From Streptomyces sp. P3 (GTDB lineage: Bacteria; Actinomycetota; Actinomycetes; Streptomycetales; Streptomycetaceae), in NCBI GenBank assembly GCA_016893485.2, contig JAFEKX020000001.1, positions 1,736,001-1,800,000 on the forward strand: a stretch of 64,000 bases of DNA. Reading direction: 5' to 3'. Numbering within the stretch: the stretch's first letter is position 1; every line of letters starts with the position of its first letter. The notes under the pieces were generated by a model. The model saw only the letters and a list, made by a program, of their open reading frames with translations, made no database searches and was not told where the DNA came from. Of this stretch, positions 36,427 through 46,907 are shown one piece after another. A program made the translations under genes and the position numbers.

Positions 36427-38408
36427 ATGACGGGCGCGCAGGTGGACCCGAGGGAGAGCACGGGGTCCGGGGTCCTGAGTCCGCCGCGGAGCGCTGCCGG
36501 GCCTGGCTCCTGGACGGGCTGAGCGAGCAGAGCGCCCGGCACCCCGGCCCGCACGCCACCCCGAACCCGGAGCACGAGGGGCACCGCTGGTGGCGCGTCA
36601 TGTGCCTGACCGGCGTCGACTACTTCTCCACGCTCGGCTACCAGCCGGGCATCGCCGCCCTCGCGGCCGGACTGCGTCCCCGCTGGCGACGGTCGTACTG
36701 ATCGGGCTGACGCTGCTCGGCGCGCTGCCGGTGTACCGGCGGGTGGCGCACGAGAGTCCGCACGGCGAGGGGTCGATCGCCATGCTGGAGCGGCTGCTGC
36801 CGTGGTGGTCGGGGAAGATCCTCGTCCTGGTGCTGCTGGGTTTCGCCGCGACGGACTTCATGATCACGGTCACCCTGTCGGCGGCGGACGCGGCGGCGCA
36901 CGTCGTGGAGAACCCGTTCGCGCCGGGCTGGATGCACGGCGAGAACACGTGGATCACGCTGGTGCTCGTCGGGGCGCTGGGCGCGGTCTTCCTCAAGGGG
37001 TTCCGGGAGGCCATCGGGATCGCCGTGGTCCTGGTGGGCGTCTACCTCACGCTCAATCTGGTCGTCCTCGCGGTGTCCGCGTGGGAGGTGCTGAGCCATC
37101 CGGTGAAGATCGGCGACTGGACGGACGCGATGACGGCCGCGCACTCCTCGCCGCTCGCGATGGTCGGGGTCGCGCTGCTCGTGTTCCCGAAACTCGCCCT
37201 CGGCATGTCCGGCTTCGAGACCGGGGTGGCGGTGATGCCGCAGGTCAAGGGCGATGACTCGGACACCTGGGCGAAGCCGACCGGCCGGATCCGCGAGACC
37301 CGCAAGCTGCTCACCACGGCCGCCGTGATCATGTCCGGTTTCCTGCTGCTGTCCAGTCTGGCGACGACGATCCTCATCCCGCAGAGCGCGTTCAAGACGG
37401 GCGGCCCGGCCAACGGCCGCGCGCTCGCCTATCTCGCGCACGAGCACCTGGGCCAGGTCTTCGGCACCTTCTACGACGTCTCGACGATCGCGATCCTGTG
37501 GTTCGCGGGCGCCTCCGCGCTCGCCGGCCTGCTGAACCTCGTCCCGCGCTACCTTCCGCGCTACGGCATGGCGCCGGAGTGGACTCGCGCGGTGCGCCCG
37601 CTGGTGCTGGTCTTCATGGTGACGGCCATCGTCATCACGCTGTGGTTCCACGCGAGCGTGGACGCGCAGAGCGGCGCGTACGCGACCGGTGTGCTGGTGC
37701 TGATGCTCTCCGCGGCCTTCGCGTCCACGGTCACCGTGCACAAGCGGGGCCACCACAGGGCCACGCTCGGGTTCGGCCTGATCACCGCCGTGTTCGCGTA
37801 CACGCTGGTCACGAACGTCATCGAACGGCCCGACGGGATCAAGATCGCGGGCATCTTCATCGTGCTGATCCTGGTGACGTCGTTCGGCTCGCGGGTGCAC
37901 CGCGCCTTCGAACCGCGCCGCCGAGGTCACGTTCGACGACACCGCGGCCTGCTTCATCGACGAGGCGGCCGAGCACGGGCCGCTGCGGCTGATCGCGAAC
38001 GAGCCGCAGGAGCACAGCAGCCGGGAGTACCGCGCCAAGGAGTACAGCCAGCGCGAGGAGACCCATATCCCGGACGGCGGCCCGGTGCTGTTTCTGGAGG
38101 TCCTGCTGCGCGACTCCTCGGACTTCTCGGCGGACATCACCGTGCACGGCGAGGAGAAGTACGGCGTACGACGGCTGCGGGTCGCGGGCCCCACGGTCCC
38201 GAACGCGATCGCCGCCGTCCTCCTCTCCCTCCGCGACCGCACCGGCAAGGTCCCGCACGCCTATTTCACCTGGACCGAGGGCAACCCGGTCAGCCATCTG
38301 ATCCGCTTCCTGATCTTCGGCGACGGCGAGGTCGCCCCGGTCACCCGCGAGGTCCTGCGCCGCGCGGAACCGGATCCCGAGCGGCGACCGCGCGTCCACG
38401 TCGGCTGA
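36427..38408 (+). CDS. APC-superfamily amino-acid permease (three frameshifts)
   Basis: About 660 residues: a soluble N-terminus of about 65 residues, twelve membrane segments (for instance '[20 protein letters not shown]', '[20 protein letters not shown]', '[20 protein letters not shown]', '[20 protein letters not shown]') and a hydrophilic C-terminal domain of about 170 residues ('[20 protein letters not shown]'). It resembles actinobacterial APC permeases with a C-terminal regulatory domain. The start at 36427 has AGGAG 9 nt upstream. One-base losses near 36470 and 36690 and a +1/-2 event near 37915 must be repaired. The substrate is unknown, probably an amino acid or amine. Confidence 0.82.
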
Positions 38409-38419
38409 ACGTCCGCTCC

Positions 38420-39470
38420 CGGCAAGGGAGTTGACCGTCGAAGGTGGCGGCCAGCGGCGGCGCAGGCGTTTGTCGGTGATCGGCGGGGTCGGGTCGATGT
38501 AGAAGTCGCCGGGGTTCACGTCGACGCCGGGCGGGACGATCTCGTCGACGCGGTCGAGGACGTCGTCGCCGAGTTCCACGTCGGCCGCGGCGAGGAGATC
38601 GGTCAGTTGCTCGGGCCTGCGCGGGCCGATGAGCACCGCGGTGACCGCCGGATGGGCCAGGACGAACGCGGTGGCCAGATGCGGCAGCGGCAGACCGGCC
38701 TCGGCGGCCACATCGGCCAGGGCGCGCACGGCCTCGGCCTTCGCCCGCACACCGGGCAGGCCGAGATCGAACATCTTCGCCCCCGCACCGGCGCTCCGGT
38801 GCCCGCCGGTCGGATCCGAACGCCCCGACAGCCAGCCGGAGTTGAGCGGACCGAAGGTCAGCACCCCCATGCCGTACCGCTGCGCGGTGGGCAGCACCCG
38901 GCTCTCCACCCCCGCGTGAGGATCGAGTACGGCGGCTGCTCGGTGCGGAACCGGTGATGCCCCCGGCGCTCGGCCGTCCACTGGGCCTCCACGATCTCCT
39001 CGGGAGAAGAAGAAGAACGAGCCGCCGACCGCCCGCACCTTCCCGGCCCGCACCAGGTCCGACAGGACGGCGAGGGTCTCGTCGATGTCGGTGCACGGGT
39101 CCGGGCGGTGCATCTGGTACAGGTCGACGTGGTCGGTGTCCAGGCGGCGCAGGCCCTCCTCCAGCGCGCGGCGGATCCAACGGGCCGATCCGCCACGGCG
39201 GTTGGGGTCCTCGCCCATCGCCAGCCCGAACTTGGTGGCCAGGACGACGTCGTCGCGCCGGCCCTTCAGCGCCTTGCCCACGATCACCTCGGACTCGCCG
39301 CCGGAATACACGTCGGCGGTGTCGACGAGGTTGATCCCGGCGTCCAGCGCCGTGTGGATCATGCGGACCGACTCGTCGTGATCGGTGTTGCCCATCGCGC
39401 CGAACATCATCGTGCCGAGCGCGTACTCGCTCACCGACATGCCGGTGCCGCCGAGAATCCTGCGCTTCAT
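38420..39470 (-). CDS. Aldo/keto reductase (frameshifted; 3' end uncertain)
   Basis: An NADPH-dependent aldo/keto reductase of about 340 residues. Motifs: '[20 protein letters not shown]', catalytic '[20 protein letters not shown]' (Asp and Tyr), '[10 protein letters not shown]' (Lys), '[13 protein letters not shown]' (His) and, near the C-terminus, 'ITDKRLRRR'. Frames join near 39010 (one extra or two missing bases) and 38915 (one missing). The stop is not visible in the expected place; the protein probably ends about 10 residues after 'LRRR', near the convergent permease stop. The ATG at 39470 is clear. The substrate is unknown; the sequence group is similar to AKR11/YajO-like enzymes. Confidence 0.87.
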
Positions 39471-39613
39471 CACGGACCTCCAAGTGCGTGCGTACTTTGC
39501 CTCCACCCAGCCGACACCGATCGCGGCCGGGGTGGGAGACCCGCTCCGACCGGGGTCCAACAGACCCCCTCTGGCTCGGCCGCTCCCCAGGTCACCCGGT
39601 CTACCGTGGAGGA

Positions 39614-40460
39614 ATGGCCCAGGAACCCAACAGCGAGCTGCGGGACTTTCTCCGCTCGCGCCGCGCGAAGATCACCCCGAGGAGGCGGGCCTGGCCCCCG
39701 CGCCCGGCACCCGCCGCGTTCCGGGCCTGCGGCGCGAGGAGGTCGCCCAGCTCGCCGGCGTCAGCGTCGACTACTACGTCCGCCTGGAGCGCGGACGCCA
39801 TCTGAACGTCTCCACGTCCGTCCTGGACGCGATCGCCCGCGCCCTGCGCCTGACCGAGCTGGAGCGCGCCCACCTGTTCCGGATCGCCAGACCGTCCCGC
39901 ACCCGTCCCCGCCCGCTGCCCCCGCAGCGCGTCCGCCCCGGTCTGCGTCTGCTGCTCGACAGCCTCACCGAGGTCCCCGCCCTCGTCTACGGCCGCCGCA
40001 TGGACGTCCTCGCCGCCAACGACCTCGCCCGCGCCCTGTACACGGACTTCGAGGCGCTGCCCGCCCGCGACCGCAACATGGCCCGCCTGGTCTTCCTCGA
40101 CGACGACCTCCGCTCCCTGTACGCCGATTGGGAGGGCGCCGCCCGAGGCATCGTCGCCTCACTCCGCCTGTACGCCGGACGTCACCCGCACGACCCCGCG
40201 CTGGCCGAGCTGGTCGGTGAACTCTCCGTCCGGGACGCGGACTTCCGCCACTGGTGGGCCGACCACGACGTGTTCCAGCGCACCCACGGCACGAAGCACT
40301 TCCACCACCCCGTCGTCGGCGACCTCGTCCTGGGCTACGAGGCGTTCGCGCCGACCGACGACCCCGAGCAGATCCTCGGCGTCTCCACCGCCGAACCGGG
40401 CTCCCCGTCCGCGGAACGCCTTCAGCTGCTGGCCAGTTGGTCCCGGACCCCGCGCCCTGA
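39614..40460 (+). CDS. XRE-family regulator with MmyB-like ligand domain (two frameshifts)
   Basis: About 283 residues. The N-terminal helix-turn-helix is typical of the actinobacterial 'LRREEVAQLAGVSVDYYVRL' group, followed by 'ERGRHLNVSTSVLDAIARAL'. The C-terminal MmyB-like domain ('MDVLAANDLARALYTDFEAL', 'DFRHWWADHDVFQRTHGTKH', 'LGYEAFA') may bind a lipid or fatty acid. One C is missing near 39678 ('AKITPEEAGLAPAPGTRRVP' after repair) and one near 40442, which gives the ending 'LLASWSPDPAP' at 40460. GGAGG stands just before the ATG. It is divergent from the aldo/keto reductase, a common pairing in which the regulator controls the oxidoreductase. Confidence 0.88.
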
Positions 40461-40488
40461 ACTCGCTCACCGCGTACCGGTCACGCCC

Positions 40489-41030
40489 CTACTTCTTCCT
40501 GCCCCTCGGCACGGTCAGCCCCGTCAACAGGGCGGTGCCCGGGGCGAGTTCCCGCCACCTACTGCCGTGCCAGGCCAGGACCGCGATCGCCGAGGTCGGG
40601 AACTTCACCCGGACCTCGTCGAGCGCGTCGTCAAGACTGTCCCCGGCGAGTTCGAGGACCAGCTCCTCAAGCCCGGGGTTGTGCCCGATCAGCAGCAACG
40701 TCTCGACCTCGGGCGGCACTTGGTGCACGACGTCGAGCAACTCGGCGACATCGGCCGCGTACAGCCCCGGCTCGAACCGCACCGGCGGCGGCGTCCCCAC
40801 TCGGCGGACGCCAACTCCCAGGTCTGGCGCGCCCGTACGGCCGTGGAGCACAGGGCGAGATCCGGCAGCGAGTCGGTCTCGGCAAGGGCGACACCGGCGG
40901 CCGGGGCGTCCCGCCGCCCGCGCGGGGCGAGGGGCCGCAGGTGGTCCGGAACTCCCTCGGGCCAGGCCGACTTGGCGTGCCGCAGCACGACCAGCCGGCG
41001 CAGCGGACGGGCCCCGGCACGGGCGTTCAC
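40489..41030 (-). CDS. SixA-like histidine phosphatase (one frameshift)
   Basis: A histidine phosphatase-superfamily protein of about 181 residues. RHG motif 'LVVLRHAKSAWPEGVPDHL', second conserved Arg in 'VRARQTWELAS', catalytic His in 'LLLIGHNPGLEELVLEL'. The short length and 'LRHAKS' start place it with SixA-type phosphohistidine phosphatases, which act on His-phosphorylated proteins. One G is missing near 40805 (GTGGGGAC on the coding strand); the repaired sequence reads 'EWGTPPPVRFEPGLYAADVA'. It overlaps the upstream CysS-like gene by a few bases, so they are co-transcribed. Confidence 0.88.
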
Positions 41031-41856
41031 GCCAACGACCCGATGTCACGGGTGAGTTCGAGCCCGAGCAGCCGGTCGGCGTAGGCGTACGTCTCGAAGC
41101 GGGCGCCGTCCGGCAGGTCCGGCCAGGTCTCCACCCGGTGCAGCACCCGCAGCACCTCGGGCACGTTCAGGTCGTCCTCCCAGGCGGTCCGCAGCTCCAC
41201 CCGCACGTCGTCGGGCACCGGCCGCGAGGGCCGCCGTGCCCAGTCGGCGACCGCGCCACGCCAGTGCGCGAGCGTCCGCCGCGCCTCGTCCAGCGCCTCC
41301 CCGTCGAGCCGTACCGGCAGGTCCCGGGGTGCGAGAGCAGCGCGAGCCGGAGCGCGCCCGGTTCGGAGAGGTCGGGGGCGGCGGCCGTGGGCGAATCGAC
41401 GGGGGCCACGGCGACCACGGCCCGCCCGGTCGCCTCGGAGACCGGGGTTCCTCCCGCCGTCTCGGAGACCGGGGTCCCCCGCCGTCTCGGAAACCTGGGC
41501 TCCCCCGCCGCTTCGGGGACCGGGACTCCCCGGCCGTCTCCCGCGCCGCCGGCCATGACATGGAGGACCTGGGCCTCGCCGAGGCCGGCGCCGAGTTCGG
41601 TGCCGTCCTCGAAGGGGCGGATGCCCAACGCACCGGCTGCGGCGCGGAGTTCGGCCTGTTGGCGGTCGCCGGTGAGCAGGGACCAGACGGGGGTGCCGCC
41701 GAGTTCGAGGGCGCGGACGAGGAGGTCGGAGGTGAGGAGGACGCGTAGTGCCGTGGCGTCGAGGCCCGACGCGTGCGCCTGGACCCTGGTCAGGCCACGG
41801 CGGGCGGGGGCGGCTTCGACGGGCTCGCCGGTTCGGACGTCGATGATGCGCAGCAC
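41027..41856 (-). CDS. Cysteinyl-tRNA synthetase-like protein without catalytic core (one frameshift)
   Basis: About 277 residues related to the C-terminal half of CysS/MshC. An N-terminal segment, 'LRIIDVRTGEPVEAAPARRG', matches the start of CysRS ('LRLYDT..G...'). 'ALRVLLTSDLLVRALELGGT' resembles its Rossmann helix, and the C-terminus is the DALR/anticodon-binding helix bundle ('RRTLAHWRGAVADWARRPSR', 'WEDDLNVPEVLRVLHRVETW'). The zinc Cys/His and HIGH/KMSKS motifs are absent, so it cannot activate cysteine. The linker contains a 27-bp DNA repeat. One base is missing near 41330. It overlaps the SixA-like gene, hinting at a shared role. GTG 41856 is the most likely start. Confidence 0.68.
41440..41545 (-). 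repeat. 27-bp tandem repeat in the CysS-like gene
   Basis: About four units of 26-27 bp (GACCGGGGTTCCTCCCGCCG then TCTCGGA on the plus strand) encode nonapeptides of the type TPVSETAGG. Units of 26 bp would each shift the frame, so some differences may be read errors in the C runs. Confidence 0.6.
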
Positions 41857-41909
41857 GGCCTGAGCGTAGGCGGGCGGAGAGCCGTGCGCACGCATGTTCG
41901 CCCGCTTTT

Positions 41910-42779
41910 CTAGGAGGTCGTCGTCGTACAGGCCGGGTCCGAGGAGTCCGGGGCGCAGTTCGTGCCGGGGGCGGTGACGCGGTGCGTCAGGACGCCGTCG
42001 CCGTGCGGTCGCTCCGGCAGGCGGACCCGGTAGGTGACGGTGACGGCCTGCCCGACCGGCACCGCGCCCGTCCAGGTCACCGTTCTCGCACGGGCGTCGT
42101 ACGCACCCGAACCCGCCTCGGGCGGACCGGAGTTGACCGAACCGGCGACGAAGGCCGCGTCGTCCGGCACATCCCTCAGGTCGTCCGTGAACCGGAAGCG
42201 GCGGGCGTCGCCCGAGCCCATGTTGTCCAGGGTCGTGGTGAGGGCGACGATCCCGCCCGGCTCGGTGGCGGCGGTCGTACGGATGTGGACGCGCGGCCCG
42301 CCGACGGTGACGCTCGCCCGGCAGACCGGCTCGCAGTGGGCGTCCGTGGCGGTCGCGGGGACGCGTACGTCGGCGGAGGCGGTGAGTTCGCCGCTGACGG
42401 ACGGGGCACCGTGCCGGTGAGGGTGTAGGTCAGGGAGCCGTGCGGGGCGATGGCGGCGGTTCCAGGTGCGGTGCCGCAGGTCGTGCCCCGGCCGGTCGGC
42501 GTACAGGAGCGGGCGAACTCCGGTGTCGGCGTGTGCAGTTCGGGTGGCGGCGCGACCGTGACCCGCAGTCCGGTGGCGCGGGCGGGCCCGGCGTTGGCCA
42601 CGACCACGGTGAACTTCAGTCGGCCACCGGGCTGGTAGGTGGGCTGCGACGCGGTCTCCGCGAGGGTGATCGCGGTGCGCGGGGGCGGCCGGTGGAGTGC
42701 CCGCGCCGAGGCACAGGGCGAGAAGGGGGACGAGGAGAGGGACCAGGAGGCGGGCGACGGTACGGCGGCTCGGGTTCAC
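41910..42779 (-). CDS. Secreted DUF11/isopeptide-type repeat protein (two frameshifts)
   Basis: About 290 residues with an N-terminal Sec signal ('LLVPLLVPLLALCLGAG'). Two DUF11-like beta-sandwich domains follow: the first 'FTVVVANAGPARATGLRVTV' and 'GSLTYTLTGT' (in another frame), the second 'GGIVALTTTLDNMGSGDARR', 'FRFTDDLRDVPDDAAFVAGS' and 'VTVTYRVRLPERPHGDG'. DUF11 domains are found in adhesins and in Streptomyces surface proteins. It ends 'DSSDPACTTTTS' without an LPxTG anchor, so the protein is probably released. Frame joins are near 42690 (one extra or two missing) and 42405 (one missing). It faces another secreted protein across 205 bp. Confidence 0.75.
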   Translation of the reverse strand: MNPSRRTVARLLVPLLVPLLALCLGAGTPPAAPAHRDHPRGDRVAAHLPARWPTEVHRGRGQRRARPRHRTAGHGRAATRTAHADTGVRPLLYADRPGHDLRHRTWNRRHRPARLPDLHPHRHGAPSVSGELTASADVRVPATATDAHCEPVCRASVTVGGPRVHIRTTAATEPGGIVALTTTLDNMGSGDARRFRFTDDLRDVPDDAAFVAGSVNSGPPEAGSGAYDARARTVTWTGAVPVGQAVTVTYRVRLPERPHGDGVLTHRVTAPGTNCAPDSSDPACTTTTS

Positions 42780-42984
42780 GGGGTCACGTTTCCCGAACGG
42801 GTCCGTATGCGAGCGCGTCCCGCAGCCGGGAGAGGGATTTCCGCGCCGATTGCACTCGTCCGGCCGTCCCTGTCGCCCGACCGGCGTTCACCCGTTCGCC
42901 CATCTCGCCTTTCCCCGGGGCGGTCGGGCGTGTGGGGTGGGAGCAGCCGGCCTGCCCCCGGACGAGACGATCCCGGAGACTCCC

Positions 42985-43850
42985 ATGACCGACCGCACGT
43001 TCCCCACGAGCCCTCGTCGCCCACGACCGACAGTCCATCCACTTTCCGCCCGGGCCCCTCGTCGCCAGGAACCGTCCTACGACGACTGGGTCTTGTGGCC
43101 GCCGCGCTCGTCGCCGGTACGGCACTGCTCCCGCCCGCCGTCGCCTCCGCCACGCCGCTCCCCTCCGGCTTCGGCTCCGACTTCGGGGACGTCTCCGTAC
43201 GGGTGCTGGGCGGTGCGGCGACCATCGTGCCGGGGCGGTCCGGGCTGGTGGAGATCAGCGGGGTACAAGGGTGCCGCCCTGCCGGCCGGGTCCTCGCTGC
43301 GGCTGACGGCGCCCGCCGGGGCCCGGGTCACGGGTACGCCGCTCGCCGACGCCGCGGGGTTCCAGGGTTCGGTGGCCACCGACGGGGCGAGCGGGACGTA
43401 CACCTATGTCCGTGACTCGGGGTCCGGTTCGTGGCGGGACAGCGGCTACCCGTTCGCGCTCGCCGTGGACGCGCGGGCGGTGCCGGGGACGCGGCTGCCC
43501 GGCTGCACCGTCCTGCTGACCGACGCCGGGGGCAGGCGTCGCGCGTCCGGCGGCTGCACGGTGACCGTCGGCATGCCCGGCCCGACGCTGACCGAACCGG
43601 CGGGCGGCACCTTCGTGTCCGGCGCGGGGCGGCTCGCCGGGACCTCGTATCCGGGGGCCCGGGTGACGGTCCTGGACGCCACCGAGCACAGGGTGTGCGC
43701 GGGTGTCGCACACGTCGACGGCGCCTGGTCCTGCACGCCGAACGCCCCCTGCCGACGGGCGCGAACCGACTGCACGCGAGCGCCGCCTTCAACGGGGTGT
43801 CGGCGGTCGGCGAGGACGTCGACTTCACGGTGACCGCGGGCACCACCTGA
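42985..43850 (+). CDS. Secreted Ig-like/adhesin-type protein (three frameshifts)
   Basis: About 288 residues. A cytoplasmic Pro/Arg-rich start leads to a signal segment 'VLRRLGLVAAALVAGTALLP' ending in 'PAVASATP'. Two beta-sandwich domains follow: 'GDVSVRVLGGAATIVPGRSG' and 'SSLRLTAPAGARVTGTPLAD', then 'PTLTEPAGGTFVSGAGRLAG' and 'ARVTVLDATEHRVCAGVAHV'. The latter resembles bacterial Ig-like repeats ending 'VDFTVTAGTT'. Frames join near 43085, 43257 (one extra or two missing) and 43750. The true start may be downstream of 42985, because the N-terminal 40 residues are unusual. It is divergent from the DUF11 protein; both could be cell-surface or matrix proteins. Confidence 0.68.
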
Positions 43851-43861
43851 GACGCGCGGTC

Positions 43862-44742
43862 TCAGCGCTCGGCGACGAGGTCCCGCAGTGTCTTCGCCAC
43901 GACAACGGGCGCCTCCTCCGCCATGAAGTGGCCGCAGGTGACGGTCTCGTGCCGCAGGTCGGGTGCCCAGGCGCTCCACAGGGCGGCCGCGTCGAAGCCG
44001 AGGGCGGCGCCCCAGTCCTGCTGGAGGACGGCGACCGGCATCCGCAGCCGGTCGCCGCTGTCGCGGGCGGCGCGGTCGTGGGTGACGTCGATCCCGGCGG
44101 AGGCGCGGTAGTCGGCCACGATCGAGGGCACCGCGGCGCGGCAGGCGTCGAGGTAGGCGGTGCGGATCTCGGCGGGGACCGCCTGCGGGTCGTCGGTCCA
44201 GATGTCGAGGAAGTGGCCGAAGAACGCGTCGGGCGCGGCGGCGATCAACTCCTCGGGCAGGCCCGGGGTTGGGCCATCAGGTAGAGGTGGAAGCCGACGG
44301 CGGCGGTGACGCCGTGCAGCGCGTCCCACATGTCCAGGGTGGGCAGTACGTCGAGGCAGGCCAGGTGGGTGATCGTGTCGGGGTGGTCGAGTCCGGCGCG
44401 GAAGGCGACCAGGGCACCGCGGTCGTGCCCGGCGAGCGCGAACCGGTCGTGGCCCAGGGCGCGGGCGAGGGCGACGATGTCGGCGGCCATGGTGCGCTTG
44501 GCGTAACCGGAGCCGTCGGTCTCGGCGGGCTTGTCGCTCGCGCCGTAACCGCGCAGGTCGGGACAGATCACGGTGTGGTCGGCCGCGAGGTCGGTGGCGA
44601 CATGGCGCCACATGAGGTGGGTCTGCGGGAAGCCGTGCAGCAGCACGATCGGGCTGCCGGTACCGGACACGGCGGCGTTCAGGGACACGCCGTCCGCGAC
44701 GGGCACGCGGTGGTAGGTGAAGCCGGGGATGACTGGTGACAT
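43862..44742 (-). CDS. Haloacetate-dehalogenase-like alpha/beta hydrolase (one frameshift)
   Basis: About 293 residues. The oxyanion motif is 'IVLLHGFPQTHLMWRHVATD'. The nucleophile is an Asp in 'ALAGHDRGALVAFRAGLDHP' (G-H-D-R-G), as in haloacetate/fluoroacetate dehalogenases and epoxide hydrolases. 'DLRGYGASDKP' matches the dehalogenase Arg motif, and the catalytic His is in 'TVTCGHFMAEEAP'. One base is missing at about 44260 ('LMAQPPGLPEELIAAAPDAF' after repair). The ATG at 44742 is clear. It is divergent, 146 bp, from a SARP regulator, its probable controller. Whether the substrate is a halogenated acid or an epoxide cannot be decided from sequence. Confidence 0.88.
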
Positions 44743-44888
44743 GGGGCGCCCTTCCTTGGTGGCGATGCCGAGACCGGTGTCGAAAGCGACGCCGGTGTCG
44801 ATGCCGTAGAGCCTGCCGGGCGCGAATGAGCAGTGGGTGAGCGCGCTACCGTGACCTGGGGCGATGCCCCGGAAAGGGGTGGTCGGCG

Positions 44889-46895
44889 ATGGACGTGGCG
44901 TTCGGGGTGCTGGGGCCGGTCGCGGCCTGGGACGGTGCCGGGGACGCGATCGCCCTGAAGGGCCCCGGCACCGTGCGGTGCTGGCCCGGCTGCTGGTCGC
45001 CCGGCGCCGGGTCGTCCCGGTCGGGCGCCTGGTCGCGGATCTGTGGGCGGACCAGGGCGAGCCGCCCGCCGACGCGGTGGGCGCGGTGCGCACCTTCGTG
45101 GCCGCGCTGCGCCGGGCCCTGGAACCGGAGCGTCCGCCGCGCACTCCGGCCCGGCTGCTGGTCACCGAGGGCCCGGGGTACGCGCTGCGCGCGGAGCCGG
45201 AGGCCGTGGACGCCTGGCGCTTCGAGCGGGCGGTGACCGCCGCGGGAACCCTGCCGGACCCGGACGCGCTCAACCGGCTCGAGGAGGCGCTGAGTTGGTG
45301 GCGCGGACCGGCCTACGCCGACTTCGACGCGGCACCCTGGGCCCGCGCGGAACGCTCCCGCCTCGCCGAACTCCGGCTCCACGCGGTCGAACGGCGGGCC
45401 GAGGTCCAACTCGCCCTGGGCCGGGCCGCGCTGGCGGTGCCCGACCTCGACGCCCACGTGGCGGAACACCCCTGGCGCGAGGACGCCTGGCGGCTCCTGG
45501 CACTTGCCCTCTACCGCACCGGCCGGCAGGGCGACGCGCTCGCGGTACTGCGCCGGGCACGCACCCTGCTCGTGGAACAGCTCGGCGCCGACCCGGGCCC
45601 GGCACTGCGCCGCCTGGAGGCGGACATCCTCGACCAGGCGGCACATCTGGACCCCGGGCCCGGTGGCCCCAAGGAGCAGGTCTCACCATCCGACCCCGCC
45701 GCACGCGTATGGACGCAGGCAACCGCCGCCTACGACCGCACCGTCGCGTCCGGCGCCCGCGCCCGCCTGGAGTCGACGGTCGGCCTGCTCCGCGATCTCG
45801 CCGTCACCGGAGGCGGCGGCCTGGAAGCGGCGCGCGGACACCGCCTCGCCGCCATCACGGCGGCGCAGGAACTGGGCGACCCGGAACTCACCGCCCGTGT
45901 CATCGGCGCCTACGACGTCCCCGCGATCTGGACCCGTGTCGACGACCCGCAGCAGGCGGCGGACACCGTGGAGGCGGCCGAGCTCACCCTGGCGGCACTC
46001 CCCCAGGACGCCCATCTCGCCGCGCGGGCCCGCCTGTTGGCGACCATCGCCCTGGAGTCACGCGGCACCCGCTCGGCACGTGGCCCCCAGGCCGCCCGCC
46101 AGGCGGAGGACATCGCCCGCCAGTTGAACGACCCCGCGCTGCTCGCCTTCGCCCTCAACGGCACCTTCATGCAGACCTTCCACCGCGCGGGCCTCGCCCC
46201 TCAACGCGACGAGACCGGCGCCGAGTTGGTCTCCCTGTCCGCCCGGCACGGCATGGTCACCTACGAAGTCCTGGGCCATCTCGTCCGACTCCAGTCCCGC
46301 AGCGCCCTCGCCGACTTCACCGGAGCCGACGAACACGCGGCGGCGGCAGACCATCTGGCGGAGCGTCATGAACTGCCGCTGGTGGGCGTGTTCACCGACT
46401 GGTACCGGGCCCTGCGACTCTCCGCGACCGGCAACCCCCAGCCGGCCGAGGAGGCAACCGCCTACCGGCGAGCGGCCCTTCGCCTGGACGGAGCCGGCAT
46501 GCCCGGCCTGGAACACGGGCTCCTGCCGCTGGCCCTGCTGTGCCTCCGCCTACGGCGCGGCCGACCCGCCCAGACCGACGAGCACCTCGACTGGGGACCG
46601 TACGAACCATGGGCCCGCCCGCACGTGTTGCTCGCCCACGACCGCCCCACCGAAGCCAAGGCCGCACTCCGCGCGCTCCCCCGACCCGCCCCGCGATCTC
46701 CTCTTCGAGGCGCTGTGGTGTCTGACCGCCCGCGCCGCACTGGACCTGGACGACCGGCAGACCATGGAGCGCGCCCACTCCGAACTGGCGCCCGCCGAAG
46801 CCGAGTTGGCCGGGGCGGGCAGCGGCCTGCTTACCCTGGGACCGGTGGCACGCCACCTCGACGACCTCGCCGCGGCGCTACGACTCCCTCGATAG
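44889..46895 (+). CDS. SARP/BTAD transcriptional activator with TPR-like C-terminus (two frameshifts)
   Basis: About 669 residues. The N-terminal winged helix ('DVAFGVLGPVAAWDGAGDAI', 'LVARRRVVPVGRLVADLWAD') and BTAD domain ('WWRGPAYADFDAAPWARAER', 'AWRLLALALYRTGRQGDALA') make it a SARP-family (AfsR/DnrI-like) regulator. There is no NB-ARC ATPase; instead about 400 residues of helical repeats follow ('RGHRLAAITAAQELGDPELT', 'RQAEDIARQLNDPALLAFAL'). Frames join near 44975 (one missing) and 46672 (one extra or two missing). It is divergent from the dehalogenase-like hydrolase, a pairing common in Streptomyces, so it may control that gene rather than an antibiotic cluster. Confidence 0.87.
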
Positions 46896-46907
46896 GCCGG
46901 CGACGTC

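Noticed and set aside
42886..42900. GTTCACC...GTTCGCC as a PHO box in the DUF11/Ig-like promoter gap
   Set aside because: The units are 8 bp apart, not 11, and the second is a mismatch.
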